Positions 35,673 through 44,872 of a stretch of DNA of 62,978 nucleotides are shown one piece after another. The translations under genes and the position numbers were made by a program. The stretch lies in assembly GCA_030538255.1 (NCBI GenBank), contig JAUNUI010000018.1, forward strand, positions 2,471 through 65,448, read 5' to 3'. The notes under the pieces are model-generated. The model saw nothing but the letters and a program-made list of their open reading frames with translations. It was not told the DNA's origin and did no database searches. The DNA is from Pelistega sp. GTDB lineage: Bacteria > Pseudomonadota > Gammaproteobacteria > Burkholderiales > Burkholderiaceae_B. Position 1 is the first letter of the stretch. The number at the start of each line of letters is the position of its first letter.

Positions 35673-36649
35673 GAGTGAATTTAAATCGAAAAACCATTGT
35701 TCTCTTGAGCATGGCGGCAGTGGCAGGCGTATTCGCCGCCTGGTCAGCTAAGCAATACATCCAAGATAGAATTGCTTTGATTGAGGAGGGGGCTAAAGTC
35801 ACCACAGTGCAAAGAATAGTTGCTGCTTATGACTTACCAGTAGGCACAAAGATTGAGGCGGTGCATGTGGCCGTACGAGATATCCCATTAGATTGGGTGG
35901 TGAGTGGCAGTTTAAAGCCTGAAGAGTTTATTCATATCGAAGGCCAACAGGTCAGTAGCGCATTAAAGCGCGGCGATCCAATCTTATGGGCCAATACTGC
36001 CAGTGTTGGAAAGAAACCATTCTCCGACAAAATTAGTTTAGGTCGACGTGCAGTGACGATTCCTGTGGATAGTATTAACTCAGTATCCGGCATGTTAGTG
36101 CCTGGAGATTTGATTGATCTTTATGTCTCTTTTGAATATCGAAACCGTCAAATTACAGCGCCACATCTACAAGGTGTTCTGGTCATGGCAACGGGACGTC
36201 AAAGTCATGACGGGAGTTCGGGTGACTTAAGCTCATACTCTACAGTGACTTTGGATACGGCACCAGAGGAGGCGGCCAAATTAGTGGCAGCGAGACAATC
36301 AGGTACCTTAACGGCATTTTTACGTAATCCCGAGGATAAAAAAGCTACGCAAAAAGCCGTGCGAGGTGATTTGGCGACCATTATTGGCATTGCTAATCCG
36401 CCACCACAAATAAAGCGCAAGCCAGCGGTAATTTATGGTGATCAAGGTAATGGCAAATTACCTAATTTAGCCATTAATCAAGAGCGGACGGTACCAAGTC
36501 AAGAGCATGCACCGGGAATTTTTGAAGTGCCTGGTCAAGAAGATATTGTCAGCGCTTGGATTAATAGCTTGCCAAATCAAGCACCTGATGAGCTCGTCAA
36601 TAATATGACCACTGAGGCTGTCTTAAGTATGCCGACACAAGCGAATTAA
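35669..36649 (+). CDS. cpaB: Flp pilus assembly protein CpaB/RcpC
   Basis: 326 residues: an N-terminal membrane anchor (about 10-28), then a SAF domain with A-A-Y-D-L-P-V-G-T-K-I near 50, the R-R-A-V-T-I-P-V-D block near 125 and G-D-L-I-D-L near 148, as in RcpC/CpaB. RcpC is the periplasmic part of the Tad secretion machine, thought to work with the secretin. It overlaps the preceding gene by 4 bases. Confidence 0.9.
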   Translation: MRVNLNRKTIVLLSMAAVAGVFAAWSAKQYIQDRIALIEEGAKVTTVQRIVAAYDLPVGTKIEAVHVAVRDIPLDWVVSGSLKPEEFIHIEGQQVSSALKRGDPILWANTASVGKKPFSDKISLGRRAVTIPVDSINSVSGMLVPGDLIDLYVSFEYRNRQITAPHLQGVLVMATGRQSHDGSSGDLSSYSTVTLDTAPEEAAKLVAARQSGTLTAFLRNPEDKKATQKAVRGDLATIIGIANPPPQIKRKPAVIYGDQGNGKLPNLAINQERTVPSQEHAPGIFEVPGQEDIVSAWINSLPNQAPDELVNNMTTEAVLSMPTQAN

Positions 36650-36752
36650 GTCATGCAGTAGGGGCTTATTTCATACTGTATAGATTATCAACTATTTATA
36701 TATAAACCACTTAAAATTTTATGTTTAAAAATTAATTTCTAGGAATCTCATC

Positions 36753-38294
36753 ATGTACATAAAGTTCCCTTCTTTTATGACTTTGTTTTTATTAGTGTTC
36801 TCGATGAATACGGCTTGGGCTCAAGCACAGATGAATTTACAAATCGGTGATATTAAAGTTATTCCCATTAATGGTATTGCGCGTGTTGCTGTCGGTGATA
36901 GCAAAGTAATTAATGCCATGACGGATGATGATAAAGAGGTGATTTTATTTGCTCGTGCACAAGGCCAAACAACCTTGGAAGTATGGGATGTAAGAGGAGA
37001 GCGAAAGAGTTTTGTGATTATGGTGCGCTCAGCCACTGAGCGTCAGCTACAAGAGGATATACGCAGAATGCTATCGCGTATTCCTAATGTCAAAGCCGCG
37101 ATTGTCGGTGAAAAAGTGATTGTTGAGGGTGATCGCCTAACCGATGCTGATCGTGAGCGCGTGAGCAAATTACTGGCGCATTATCCGCAAATTGTGGATA
37201 TGACGAGTCAAGTGGGCTGGGATGAGATGGTCATGTTAGATGTACAGATTCTTGAGCTGCCGCGAAACTTTATCAGCGAGGTGGGCGTCAAGTGGTCAGG
37301 TGTGTCACAAGGTGGGTTTAATTTAGGTTTGGCTTATGATGGCGTATCAGGGGGAATTGCTGAGCGACCAGGCGAAACCGTTGTCGGAGCGGCCCTGAAC
37401 CGTAACTTAATGGGGTATGCGGGTGTTAACGCTTTACTTTCTTCTTCAGTACAAGCCATGGCCAATGAAGGCAGTGCGGTTGTTTTGGCGCAGCCTCAAT
37501 TGATGGCTCGTAGCGGGGCAACCGCTGAGTTTCTGGCAGGTGGCGAGGTGCCATATTCTGTGGTTGATGCGAATGGTAATGCGCAAACTGTTTTTAAACC
37601 TTATGGCGTAAGCCTTTGGATCACGCCTAGAATTGAGAAGAACGGTACCATTCGCTCCAAGATTAATGTTGAAGTCAGCTCTGTGGATAATTCTATGAGC
37701 TTAGCCGGTGGTCCTGCCTTAAAAACACGTCGTACCTCAACAGAATTTAATGTGCGTTCAGGTGAGACTTTAGTGCTTTCGGGTTTTATTTCGCGCGATC
37801 AAATGAACGGTATGGATAAATTACCAGGTGCAGGTGATATGCCTATTATTGGTGAGTTGTTTAAATCACGTAAATTCCAAAACAATGAAACGGAGTTAGT
37901 GATTTTTGTCCGACCTGTTGTTGTGAATACGGATAACCCTCAACTTCAAGCACGCGTTAATCGCTCTAAGGCCATCATTGATAGTAGCTTTGAACAAGGG
38001 CCGATTATTAATGTTGAAGTACAAGAAAGTAAACGAGCAAATCGGCTGGAAGCCTCTCAAAACTTGCCCAAGCAAAGTTCTACTCAAGCATTAGATGTTA
38101 AGCATCAAGTGAATAATTGGGGTGAAAAGCGAGCCAATACTAATCATATAGGCACTGCAAAACATATAGGTACTGTCAAAGGGCACTCTGTTGAGCGACC
38201 TCAATACACTGCCGAGCTCACCACGAGTGGAATACGTACTTCAGCCTGGAATCCTGTCCTGCGTTATAGCAATACGCCGATCGAATTTAATTGA
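36753..38294 (+). CDS. cpaC: Tad secretin (CpaC/RcpA)
   Basis: 513-residue outer-membrane secretin of the Tad system. A signal peptide ends near residue 24 (A-W-A-Q-A). Residues about 28-100 form the pilus-assembly N-domain, followed by a BON-like section with I-V-E-G-D-R, and the secretin domain (about 160-390) with V-L-A-Q-P-Q-L-M-A-R-S-G, F-L-A-G-G-E-V-P-Y and the terminal R-S-G-E-T-L-V-L-S-G-F-I. The C-terminal 110 residues are Asn/Ser/Lys-rich and unusual for the family. It has its own 103-base leader. Confidence 0.92.
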   Translation: MYIKFPSFMTLFLLVFSMNTAWAQAQMNLQIGDIKVIPINGIARVAVGDSKVINAMTDDDKEVILFARAQGQTTLEVWDVRGERKSFVIMVRSATERQLQEDIRRMLSRIPNVKAAIVGEKVIVEGDRLTDADRERVSKLLAHYPQIVDMTSQVGWDEMVMLDVQILELPRNFISEVGVKWSGVSQGGFNLGLAYDGVSGGIAERPGETVVGAALNRNLMGYAGVNALLSSSVQAMANEGSAVVLAQPQLMARSGATAEFLAGGEVPYSVVDANGNAQTVFKPYGVSLWITPRIEKNGTIRSKINVEVSSVDNSMSLAGGPALKTRRTSTEFNVRSGETLVLSGFISRDQMNGMDKLPGAGDMPIIGELFKSRKFQNNETELVIFVRPVVVNTDNPQLQARVNRSKAIIDSSFEQGPIINVEVQESKRANRLEASQNLPKQSSTQALDVKHQVNNWGEKRANTNHIGTAKHIGTVKGHSVERPQYTAELTTSGIRTSAWNPVLRYSNTPIEFN

Positions 38295-38442
38295 GCAATA
38301 TTTGCAATGAACAGGTGTGAGTAATTTATTACTTACCAGTATTGCTTAAAAATATGCCAAGCCGCGTATTTTATCTGAAGCAATATGAACAGTGTGATTG
38401 TTTACGCCATCAATATTAATTAATGAGATAAAGAGGATAAAC

Positions 38443-40404
38443 ATGATTCGTTTAGAACTACGTTACGAAGATGGTCAAACTCAGCATGAACATTATCCCT
38501 TGCCCTTAATGTTGGGCCGTGATAAGGGCTGCGACCTAGTTATACGCTCTTGGCGTGTGGCGAAACGGCATGCTCAATTGATTGCTAAAGAGAGAGGGGT
38601 GTTCTTAGAAGATTTGGGTGCATTGAGTGGGACATTGCTGAATGGCAAAAGAATTTTTAGCTATGGTCCTTTGCAGATTGGCGATCAAATTATTATTGGA
38701 CCTTGTTTGATAACGATTAAAGCGATTGCGCAAGGGTCTGATGAGCAAGGTCGTGGAAGCTTACAAGACCATAAACAAACAAGTCAGTTACCTCCTATAG
38801 GGGAGGCCTTGCATACTATGGCGAGTTTTGGCTCTAGCACGCAAGTTAGCTCTCAACCTCACTCAAGTGCAGCAGCTGCCGAGCAGAAACAAGACATGGA
38901 TACTCAGCAACATAAGCATGATGAGCATGATTCTGTACCCAAGCATGCCGATGAACACGAGCGTAGCCGTAAGGTATCCGTGAAGCCAGCAAGTGGTATG
39001 CGGACACAAGACATGACTGGCTCAATCCCTCATCCAGCGGTCGCGCAGGACACAGGGAAAAACGACAATCTAGTATCGAGACTATCGACGAACACGCCTT
39101 CAAATAGGCAGCATAAGGAATTTATGGCCTTAGAAATTTATCATCGCCAACGGTTACATAGTGGGCTTCTTGATGCCTTAGATTTACGTCGAATCAATGT
39201 GGCTGCAATGAGTGATGAGGTATTGCATGCTGAGGTCGCGGCAATTTTGGATCGACTGGTGCAAAGTGATACAGAAATTGGCACAGAGTTTAATCGTGAA
39301 AGCTTAAAGCAAGCCGTACTACATGAGGCAGTAGGGCTAGGACCGTTGGAAATATTGCTTAAGGACCCTAGCATCAGCGAAATCATGGTGAATCGATTTG
39401 ATGAAATTTATATTGAAAAATCAGGACGATTAAGCCGTAGTGAAGCCATATTTAGTAGCGAAAAAGCGGTTCTCGGGGTGATTGACCGAATTGTTGCACC
39501 ACTTGGTAGACGGATTGATGAGGGATCGCCGATGGTAGATGCACGTCTTAAAGATGGCTCGCGCGTAAATGCAGTGATTCCTCCGATTGCCTTAAGAGGT
39601 GCCTCAATTACGATTCGTAAATTTGCCAGTCAACGCCCTCAATTGCATGACTTAATTCAGTTAGCCTCACTCGATAAACATATGGCACAGTTTTTATCGA
39701 TGTGTGTTGAAAATCGTATGAATATGATTGTTTCTGGTGGTACCGGATCAGGTAAAACCACCTTACTCAACATCTTGTCCAATTGTATTCCTGAGCGTGA
39801 GCGTATCGTCACCATTGAAGATGCGGCAGAGTTAAGACTTAATCATGAACACTTGGTGAGCCTAGAAGCACGACCAGAGAACTTAGAAGGGAAGGGCCTT
39901 GTGCAGATTCGTGATTTAGTGCGTAACGCGCTACGTATGCGTCCAGATCGTATTGTGGTCGGTGAGTGTCGAGGTGCGGAGGCATTTGACATGCTGAGTG
40001 CGATGAATACGGGGCATGAAGGCTCTCTAACAACATTACATGCCAACTCAGCGCGTGATGCTCTTGCGCGGCTAGAGACCATGATATTAATGGCTGGCAT
40101 GGATTTGCCACTGCTTGCTATCCGTGAACATATTGCTTCAAGTATTGATTTTATTGTGCAACAAACACGACTCTCCAATGGGCGCCGGGTGATTTCTTCG
40201 ATTGTTGAGGTTGATGGTTTAGAGAGCGGAGTGATTAAAATTCAAGAAATTTTTCGTTATGACCGAACGTCAACGGGGGCATTTGTTGGGGCTGGGATTA
40301 TGCCCAGTCGCTTTGAACGCTTACGTCAAGAAGGGCAAAATATCGATAGCGAGATGTTTACCCAATATTCTCGGCTTGAACACTCAGGGTCACAACTTAA
40401 TTAA
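38443..40404 (+). CDS. tadA: FHA-fused Tad secretion ATPase (TadA/CpaF)
   Basis: 653 residues from ATG 38443 (GAGG upstream; the open frame reaches 38398). Residues about 1-90 form an FHA domain (L-G-R-D-K-G-C-D-L-V-I, then D-L-G-A-L-S-G-T-L-L-N-G-K-R); the usual V-S-R-x-H is V-A-K-R-H, lacking the phosphate-contacting Ser. A low-complexity linker (about 95-215) joins it to a complete TadA ATPase: Walker A G-G-T-G-S-G-K-T-T near 430, Asp box, and G-E-C-R-G-A-E-A-F-D-M-L-x-A-M-N-T-G-H near 505. It drives Flp pilin polymerisation. No TadZ gene precedes it, the usual place. Confidence 0.92.
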   Translation: MIRLELRYEDGQTQHEHYPLPLMLGRDKGCDLVIRSWRVAKRHAQLIAKERGVFLEDLGALSGTLLNGKRIFSYGPLQIGDQIIIGPCLITIKAIAQGSDEQGRGSLQDHKQTSQLPPIGEALHTMASFGSSTQVSSQPHSSAAAAEQKQDMDTQQHKHDEHDSVPKHADEHERSRKVSVKPASGMRTQDMTGSIPHPAVAQDTGKNDNLVSRLSTNTPSNRQHKEFMALEIYHRQRLHSGLLDALDLRRINVAAMSDEVLHAEVAAILDRLVQSDTEIGTEFNRESLKQAVLHEAVGLGPLEILLKDPSISEIMVNRFDEIYIEKSGRLSRSEAIFSSEKAVLGVIDRIVAPLGRRIDEGSPMVDARLKDGSRVNAVIPPIALRGASITIRKFASQRPQLHDLIQLASLDKHMAQFLSMCVENRMNMIVSGGTGSGKTTLLNILSNCIPERERIVTIEDAAELRLNHEHLVSLEARPENLEGKGLVQIRDLVRNALRMRPDRIVVGECRGAEAFDMLSAMNTGHEGSLTTLHANSARDALARLETMILMAGMDLPLLAIREHIASSIDFIVQQTRLSNGRRVISSIVEVDGLESGVIKIQEIFRYDRTSTGAFVGAGIMPSRFERLRQEGQNIDSEMFTQYSRLEHSGSQLN

Positions 40405-40410
40405 GTGCTT

Positions 40411-40500
40411 GTCATTATTGAAATTAGAGGTAAAACGACGCACGTGTCCAAGCAATATATGGCGCGATGTTGTTGTCATTCTAAAAATTGAGGTATAACG
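40411..40500 (+). repeat. Duplicated ribosome-binding region before tadB
   Basis: GTCATT-x-GAAATTAGAGGTAAAACG (40411 onward) and GTCATT-x-AAAATTGAGGTATAACG (40475 onward) lie 64 bases apart. The second copy supplies the GAGG site of tadB; the first is followed by no long frame. Confidence 0.6.
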
Positions 40501-41346
40501 ATGGTATGGATCGCCTTATTGTTTGCGGTTATTAGTTTAACGGTATGTTTTTATTTTGCACTGCAGGGTTTTAATAAGGCTTTACGTCTCTATGAAGAGC
40601 AATTCAAAGGGATGGCACAACGCAATTTAAAAGAAGTTTTCTTGTTTATCGACCCGGTTCAAGTCTGGACAGCGGCGTTCTTGCTTTGCGTGTTTTTTAT
40701 TGCGGTGACTTGGCTATTGAGTCAATCATGGTATCTTTCACTGGCCATAGGTTTGCTTTTCCTCACCTTACCTGCTTATGCCATTAAGCGCTTTAAACAA
40801 TACCGCTTACAGCTTTTTGATAAACAATTACCTGATATGCTCTTGGCCTTATCGAGTGCTTTGCGTGCAGGTTCTGGGGTACAGAATGCTTTACGTCTAT
40901 TTGCCGAAGACTCGCCAGCTCCCTTATCTCAAGAGCTTGGCCTATTGGTGCGTGAACAACGCTTGGGGTTAAGTTTTGAACAGGCCTTAGACAATCTTTG
41001 TCAGCGCATGCCGTCCGAATCTACGCAGTTAATGGTTTCATCTTTAAAAATAGCCCAACAAACAGGTGGTAATTTGGCGAATGCACTTGAGAGGATTGCT
41101 GCGACCTTGCGTTCAAGCTTGCAAATTCATGGAAGAATCAAAGCCTTAACGAGTCAAGGCAAGATGCAAGCATGGGTGATGAGTCTATTACCCGTTCTCT
41201 TGCTTTTTGTCTTGAATTATTTGGATCCAGAAGCCATGCAATATTTATGGAATAGCTGGGTAGGTTGGTCTGTCTTGATGTTGATACTATTTCTTGAAGG
41301 TTTAGGTATGTGGATGATACGTAAGATTGTGGCTATCGATGTGTAA
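40501..41346 (+). CDS. tadB: Tad inner-membrane platform protein TadB
   Basis: 281 residues with N-terminal membrane helices and a T2SSF (GspF) domain (about 115-240) marked by L-P-D-M-L-L-A-L-S-S-A-L-R-A-G and Q-Q-T-G-G-N-L-A-N-A-L, then two C-terminal helices. With TadC it forms the platform coupled to TadA. It is followed 29 bases later by tadC. Confidence 0.93.
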   Translation: MVWIALLFAVISLTVCFYFALQGFNKALRLYEEQFKGMAQRNLKEVFLFIDPVQVWTAAFLLCVFFIAVTWLLSQSWYLSLAIGLLFLTLPAYAIKRFKQYRLQLFDKQLPDMLLALSSALRAGSGVQNALRLFAEDSPAPLSQELGLLVREQRLGLSFEQALDNLCQRMPSESTQLMVSSLKIAQQTGGNLANALERIAATLRSSLQIHGRIKALTSQGKMQAWVMSLLPVLLLFVLNYLDPEAMQYLWNSWVGWSVLMLILFLEGLGMWMIRKIVAIDV

Positions 41347-41375
41347 ATAGATGCCGTGTTAAGAGAGTACCTTAT

Positions 41376-42254
41376 ATGTTATTTATTTTAAGTTTATTAG
41401 CAGCAGGAGCATGTCTGTGCATTGTTATTTATGTGCTCTTAAGCCCTAGTTTGGACAATGTAGATAGCCAAGATAAGCAAGCGTTCAGCTCGCCTAGTTT
41501 ACGTATGTTGCTTCCTTGGGTGAATAGCCTGAGTACCTTGGTGAGTCCATTTCTCACTTGGAAGTATCAACTCAAGCTGAAGCAAGAGATTTTAGAAGCA
41601 GGTTTAACGGGTCAATTAAACCCACGACATATTGCGGGCTTTCAAAGCTTGACGGCCATACTTGCATGTTTAGTTGCGCTTTACCTATTTAAGTGGGTAC
41701 TCGACATGACATGGTTAAGCAGCTCTTTACTGTTGCTAGTCTTTGCGGGGATTGGCCTACATTGGCCATTAGCTGTTTTACGCAACAAGGCTCGTGTCCG
41801 AAAACGTAGTATTTTAAAAGCGTTTCCATTCGTTTTGGATATGACAACACTTTGTGTTGAATCAGGCATGAATTTGCATGGCGCCCTTATTCAGACCGCG
41901 CAAACCATACCTGATAATCCTTTACGACAGGAGTTACAGTTTGCTTTGTCAGAAATGCGTACAGGACTTGCACGGGCAGATGCCTTACGAGAAATGGCTA
42001 ATCGTATTGCTTTAGCGGAAATTAAGCAATGGGTCGCGTCAATCAATCAGACCGAAAGTCTCGGCATGGGTTTAGGGCCCATGCTACGGGCGCAGGCCGA
42101 TCAACGTCGCAGTGAGCGCTTTTTGCGAGCAGAGAAACTGGCCTTAGAAGCTCCGGTCAAGATGCTTCTGCCTTTAGTGGTGTGTATTTTCCCCTGTACA
42201 TTTATTGTATTAGCCTTTCCGATTGGGATGAAATTACTCAATTCAGGCTTATAG
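41376..42254 (+). CDS. tadC: Tad inner-membrane platform protein TadC
   Basis: 292 residues: N-terminal helices, then a T2SSF domain (about 150-270) with F-P-F-V-L-D-M-T-T-L-C-V-E-S-G-M-N and Q-T-E-S-L-G-M-G-L-G-P-M-L, as in TadC, and a final helix. It pairs with TadB. The DUF192 gene begins 7 bases after its stop. Confidence 0.93.
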   Translation: MLFILSLLAAGACLCIVIYVLLSPSLDNVDSQDKQAFSSPSLRMLLPWVNSLSTLVSPFLTWKYQLKLKQEILEAGLTGQLNPRHIAGFQSLTAILACLVALYLFKWVLDMTWLSSSLLLLVFAGIGLHWPLAVLRNKARVRKRSILKAFPFVLDMTTLCVESGMNLHGALIQTAQTIPDNPLRQELQFALSEMRTGLARADALREMANRIALAEIKQWVASINQTESLGMGLGPMLRAQADQRRSERFLRAEKLALEAPVKMLLPLVVCIFPCTFIVLAFPIGMKLLNSGL

Positions 42255-42261
42255 ACCCGAT

Positions 42262-42588
42262 ATGACATTAGATAAGCTTGTGATCAAATCCTACCCCCGT
42301 TTTGAGCAACGATTTATGGGTTTAATGGGGCGTAAATCATTGCCTTTTGACGAAGGTATTGTATTGTTTCCTTGTCAAAGCGTGCATAGCTTTTTTATGC
42401 GCTTTTCAATCTGTGTTTTGCATTGTGATCATGAAGGGCGCCTACTCAAGTATGTGCCTTGTCTTAGGCCATGGTCATGGAGTATATGTCACAAGGCTTA
42501 TTATGTATTTGAGTTTAATGCAGGGCGTTTTCGTAGTGCTGAACATGCGCGGCAATGGTTGGATAGCTACTTTAATCATGATCATTGA
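42262..42588 (+). CDS. DUF192-family small protein
   Basis: 108-residue protein of the DUF192 family (compact beta fold), recognisable by R-F-x-G-L-M-G-R-K-S-L, F-P-C-Q-S-V-H-S-F-F-M-R-F and the final F-E-F-N-A-G. Unlike most members it has no signal peptide. DUF192 genes are frequent at the end of tad loci, but their task there is unknown. No terminator is obvious in the 151 bases to the next gene. Confidence 0.8.
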   Translation: MTLDKLVIKSYPRFEQRFMGLMGRKSLPFDEGIVLFPCQSVHSFFMRFSICVLHCDHEGRLLKYVPCLRPWSWSICHKAYYVFEFNAGRFRSAEHARQWLDSYFNHDH

Positions 42589-42683
42589 TTTAATCCATAA
42601 CTAAATTGCTCTCTAATCAAACCTTGTATTAAAAGAAGCTTGATTTTATTGAATAAAAAATTGTTTTTTTGTTGTTTAAGCGG

Positions 42684-42692
42684 TGCTATACT
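42684..42692 (+). promoter_or_regulatory. Extended -10 promoter of acyl-CoA dehydrogenase
   Basis: TGCTATACT matches an extended -10 element (TGn plus TATACT) 48 bases before the start codon, preceded by a T-rich stretch instead of a clear -35 box. Confidence 0.45.
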
Positions 42693-42739
42693 AATTTATT
42701 CAGCTAAGCATTTTGTATAACTTTTTGGAAGAGACAATT

Positions 42740-44527
42740 ATGGCTTTTAAAGCAGCATTAGAGGATTTTCATTTCAATCTAAATGAATTGGGTTTACTTA
42801 AGCAAGTCCAAAGTCTACCAGGTTTTGAAGAAATTACTGACGATTTAGTTCCTGCTGTACTTGAGGAGAATGCGCGTTTTGTTGAAGAGCAAATTGCGCC
42901 ACTGAATGTGATTGGAGATCGTCAGCACTCTGTCTGGAATAATGGTGTAGTTAAAACGCCAGATGGCTTTAAAGAAGCTTTTAAGTCATATACGGAGAGT
43001 GGTTGGCAAGCATTGCAACATGACCCTAAGTTTGGTGGTCAAGGCTTTCCCAAATTGCTTGCAGCGGTGACGTCTGAAAATATTAATGCAGCAAATTTAT
43101 CGTTTGCACTTTGTCCATTATTAACAGATGGATGTATCGAAGCGATTATGCAAGCAGGTAGTGAAGAACAACAACAGAAATTCATCCCTCCTATGCTTGA
43201 AGGGCGTTGGACGGGGACCATGAACTTGACCGAACCACAAGCTGGCTCAGACTTGGCCCTGGTAAATTCCAAAGCAGTTAAACAAGACGATGGTACATAT
43301 CGTATTTCAGGCCAGAAGATTTTCATCACCTATGGTGAACACGATATGTCAGAGAATATTGTTCATCTCGTGCTTGCTCGTACGCCTGATGCGCCAGCAG
43401 GAGTTAAAGGCATCTCTTTATTTGTCGTGCCTAAGTTCTTGGTTAACGAGGATGGCAGCCTAGGAGCACGTAACGATGTATGGTGTGCTTCAGTTGAAGA
43501 AAAACTCGGGATTAATGCAAGCCCTACCGCGGTTCTCTTATTTGGCGATAATAAGGGTGAAGTAGGTGAGGGTGCGATCGGCTACCTCATTGGTACTGAG
43601 AATGCAGGTTTATCATATATGTTCGTGATGATGAACGAAGCTCGCTTTAATGTGGGTGTGCAAGGTATTGCTGTATCAGAGCGTGCCTATCAGCATGCCT
43701 TAGCCTATTCGCAAGAGCGCTTACAGAGTAATGCAATTGAGGGTTCATCAGGTCCTGTGCCGATTTTCAATCACCCTGATGTACAACGTATGTTAAGCAC
43801 GATGCAGGGCCTTATCCAAGGAGCGCGTTCGACTGCATTATTTGCAGCATGTTCACATGACATTTCTACTCATCATCCTGATGCTGGTGAGCGTGCTAAG
43901 CATAAAGCTATGCAAGAATACTTGGTACCTATTGTAAAAGCCTTCTCCACAGAGATGTCGCTTGAGGTGACATCTCTTGGTGTGCAAGTGCATGGCGGTA
44001 TGGGCTTTATTGAGGAAACTGGTGCCGCACAATATTATCGTGATGCGCGTATTTTACCGATTTATGAAGGTACAACAGCAATTCAAGCGAATGATTTTAT
44101 TGGCCGTAAAACTTTACGTGATGGTGGTGCTGTGGCCAAGGGCTTTATTTATGCGATGCGTGAAACACAAGCAGAGCTTCTGAAACAGGGTGATAATGCA
44201 GAGCATCAGTTTTTAGCGAAACAATTTACAGTTGCAGTGGATGCCTATGAGCGCGCTTTAGATACAACGTTGAGACTTGCTGCAGCAGGTAAAATGCGCG
44301 AAGTATTTAGTGCGAGTGTGCCATTCTTGATGCTAGCAGGGTATGTGCATGGTGGTTGGCACCTTGTTAGATCTGCTTTGGCTTGTCAAGGTAAGAGCGG
44401 CGATTTTTATGAGCAGAAAGTCAATACTGCACTAATGTATGCGTCTCAACTCTTGCCACGCGCAAGTGCCTTAGCGCAGACTGTTGAAGCAAGCGAGTTT
44501 ACGGGCTCAATTATGATTAAAGCGTAA
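42740..44527 (+). CDS. Acyl-CoA dehydrogenase with extended C-terminal domain
   Basis: 595-residue FAD enzyme from ATG 42740. It belongs to the long acyl-CoA dehydrogenase group (DmdC/FadE-like with an extra C-terminal domain). Visible are M-N-L-T-E-P-Q-A-G-S-D-L near 160, the K-I-F-I-T-Y-G-E-H-D block near 198, and R-I-L-P-I-Y-E-G-T-T-A-I-Q near 440, which contains the catalytic Glu. It passes electrons to ETF, encoded in this window at 60005-61685. The exact acyl substrate is not evident; related enzymes include 3-methylmercaptopropionyl-CoA dehydrogenase. Confidence 0.93.
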   Translation: MAFKAALEDFHFNLNELGLLKQVQSLPGFEEITDDLVPAVLEENARFVEEQIAPLNVIGDRQHSVWNNGVVKTPDGFKEAFKSYTESGWQALQHDPKFGGQGFPKLLAAVTSENINAANLSFALCPLLTDGCIEAIMQAGSEEQQQKFIPPMLEGRWTGTMNLTEPQAGSDLALVNSKAVKQDDGTYRISGQKIFITYGEHDMSENIVHLVLARTPDAPAGVKGISLFVVPKFLVNEDGSLGARNDVWCASVEEKLGINASPTAVLLFGDNKGEVGEGAIGYLIGTENAGLSYMFVMMNEARFNVGVQGIAVSERAYQHALAYSQERLQSNAIEGSSGPVPIFNHPDVQRMLSTMQGLIQGARSTALFAACSHDISTHHPDAGERAKHKAMQEYLVPIVKAFSTEMSLEVTSLGVQVHGGMGFIEETGAAQYYRDARILPIYEGTTAIQANDFIGRKTLRDGGAVAKGFIYAMRETQAELLKQGDNAEHQFLAKQFTVAVDAYERALDTTLRLAAAGKMREVFSASVPFLMLAGYVHGGWHLVRSALACQGKSGDFYEQKVNTALMYASQLLPRASALAQTVEASEFTGSIMIKA

Positions 44528-44625
44528 TGAAATCGTAAGAATAGAGTAATAGAAGCGTATCAGTAATCAAATAGAGTTAAGGTACTCCCCCTGAAAGCTT
44601 GGGTATAAGGTGCGTTCTGATAGGA

Positions 44626-44661
44626 AGGTATGAACTGCAAAAATGCTTGTGGTTCATACCT
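44626..44661 (+). terminator. Hairpin after acyl-CoA dehydrogenase
   Basis: AGGTATGAAC (44626-44635) pairs perfectly with GTTCATACCT (44652-44661) across a 16-base loop and is followed by TTAATTTAT. The remaining gap to 44872 holds 13-bp degenerate repeats (44711-44791) and a 9-bp stem CTGAAGGGC/GCCCTTCAG (44822-44849) just past the minus-strand gene, which could end that transcript. Confidence 0.7.
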
Positions 44662-44710
44662 TAATTTATACTGTAATCTATATTCGACATTAAAATTACA
44701 TCGTCAGGTG

Positions 44711-44791
44711 GGTGGCTCTGAATAATGGTTCTGAATAGTAGCACTGAATGGTAGCTCTAATGGTGGCGCTTAATGGTAGCACTTACTATCC
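44711..44791. repeat. Degenerate 13-bp repeats
   Basis: Five to six consecutive units of the type GCACTGAATGGTA (with GCTCTAATGGTG and GCGCTTAATGGTA variants) fill this part of the gap between convergent genes. Confidence 0.6.
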
Positions 44792-44872
44792 AGAGCTTTA
44801 TTCTGGGCGTTCATGTTGGTGCTGAAGGGCGATTTATATTGCCCTTCAGATGCTGGTACTTAATGTCGATAC

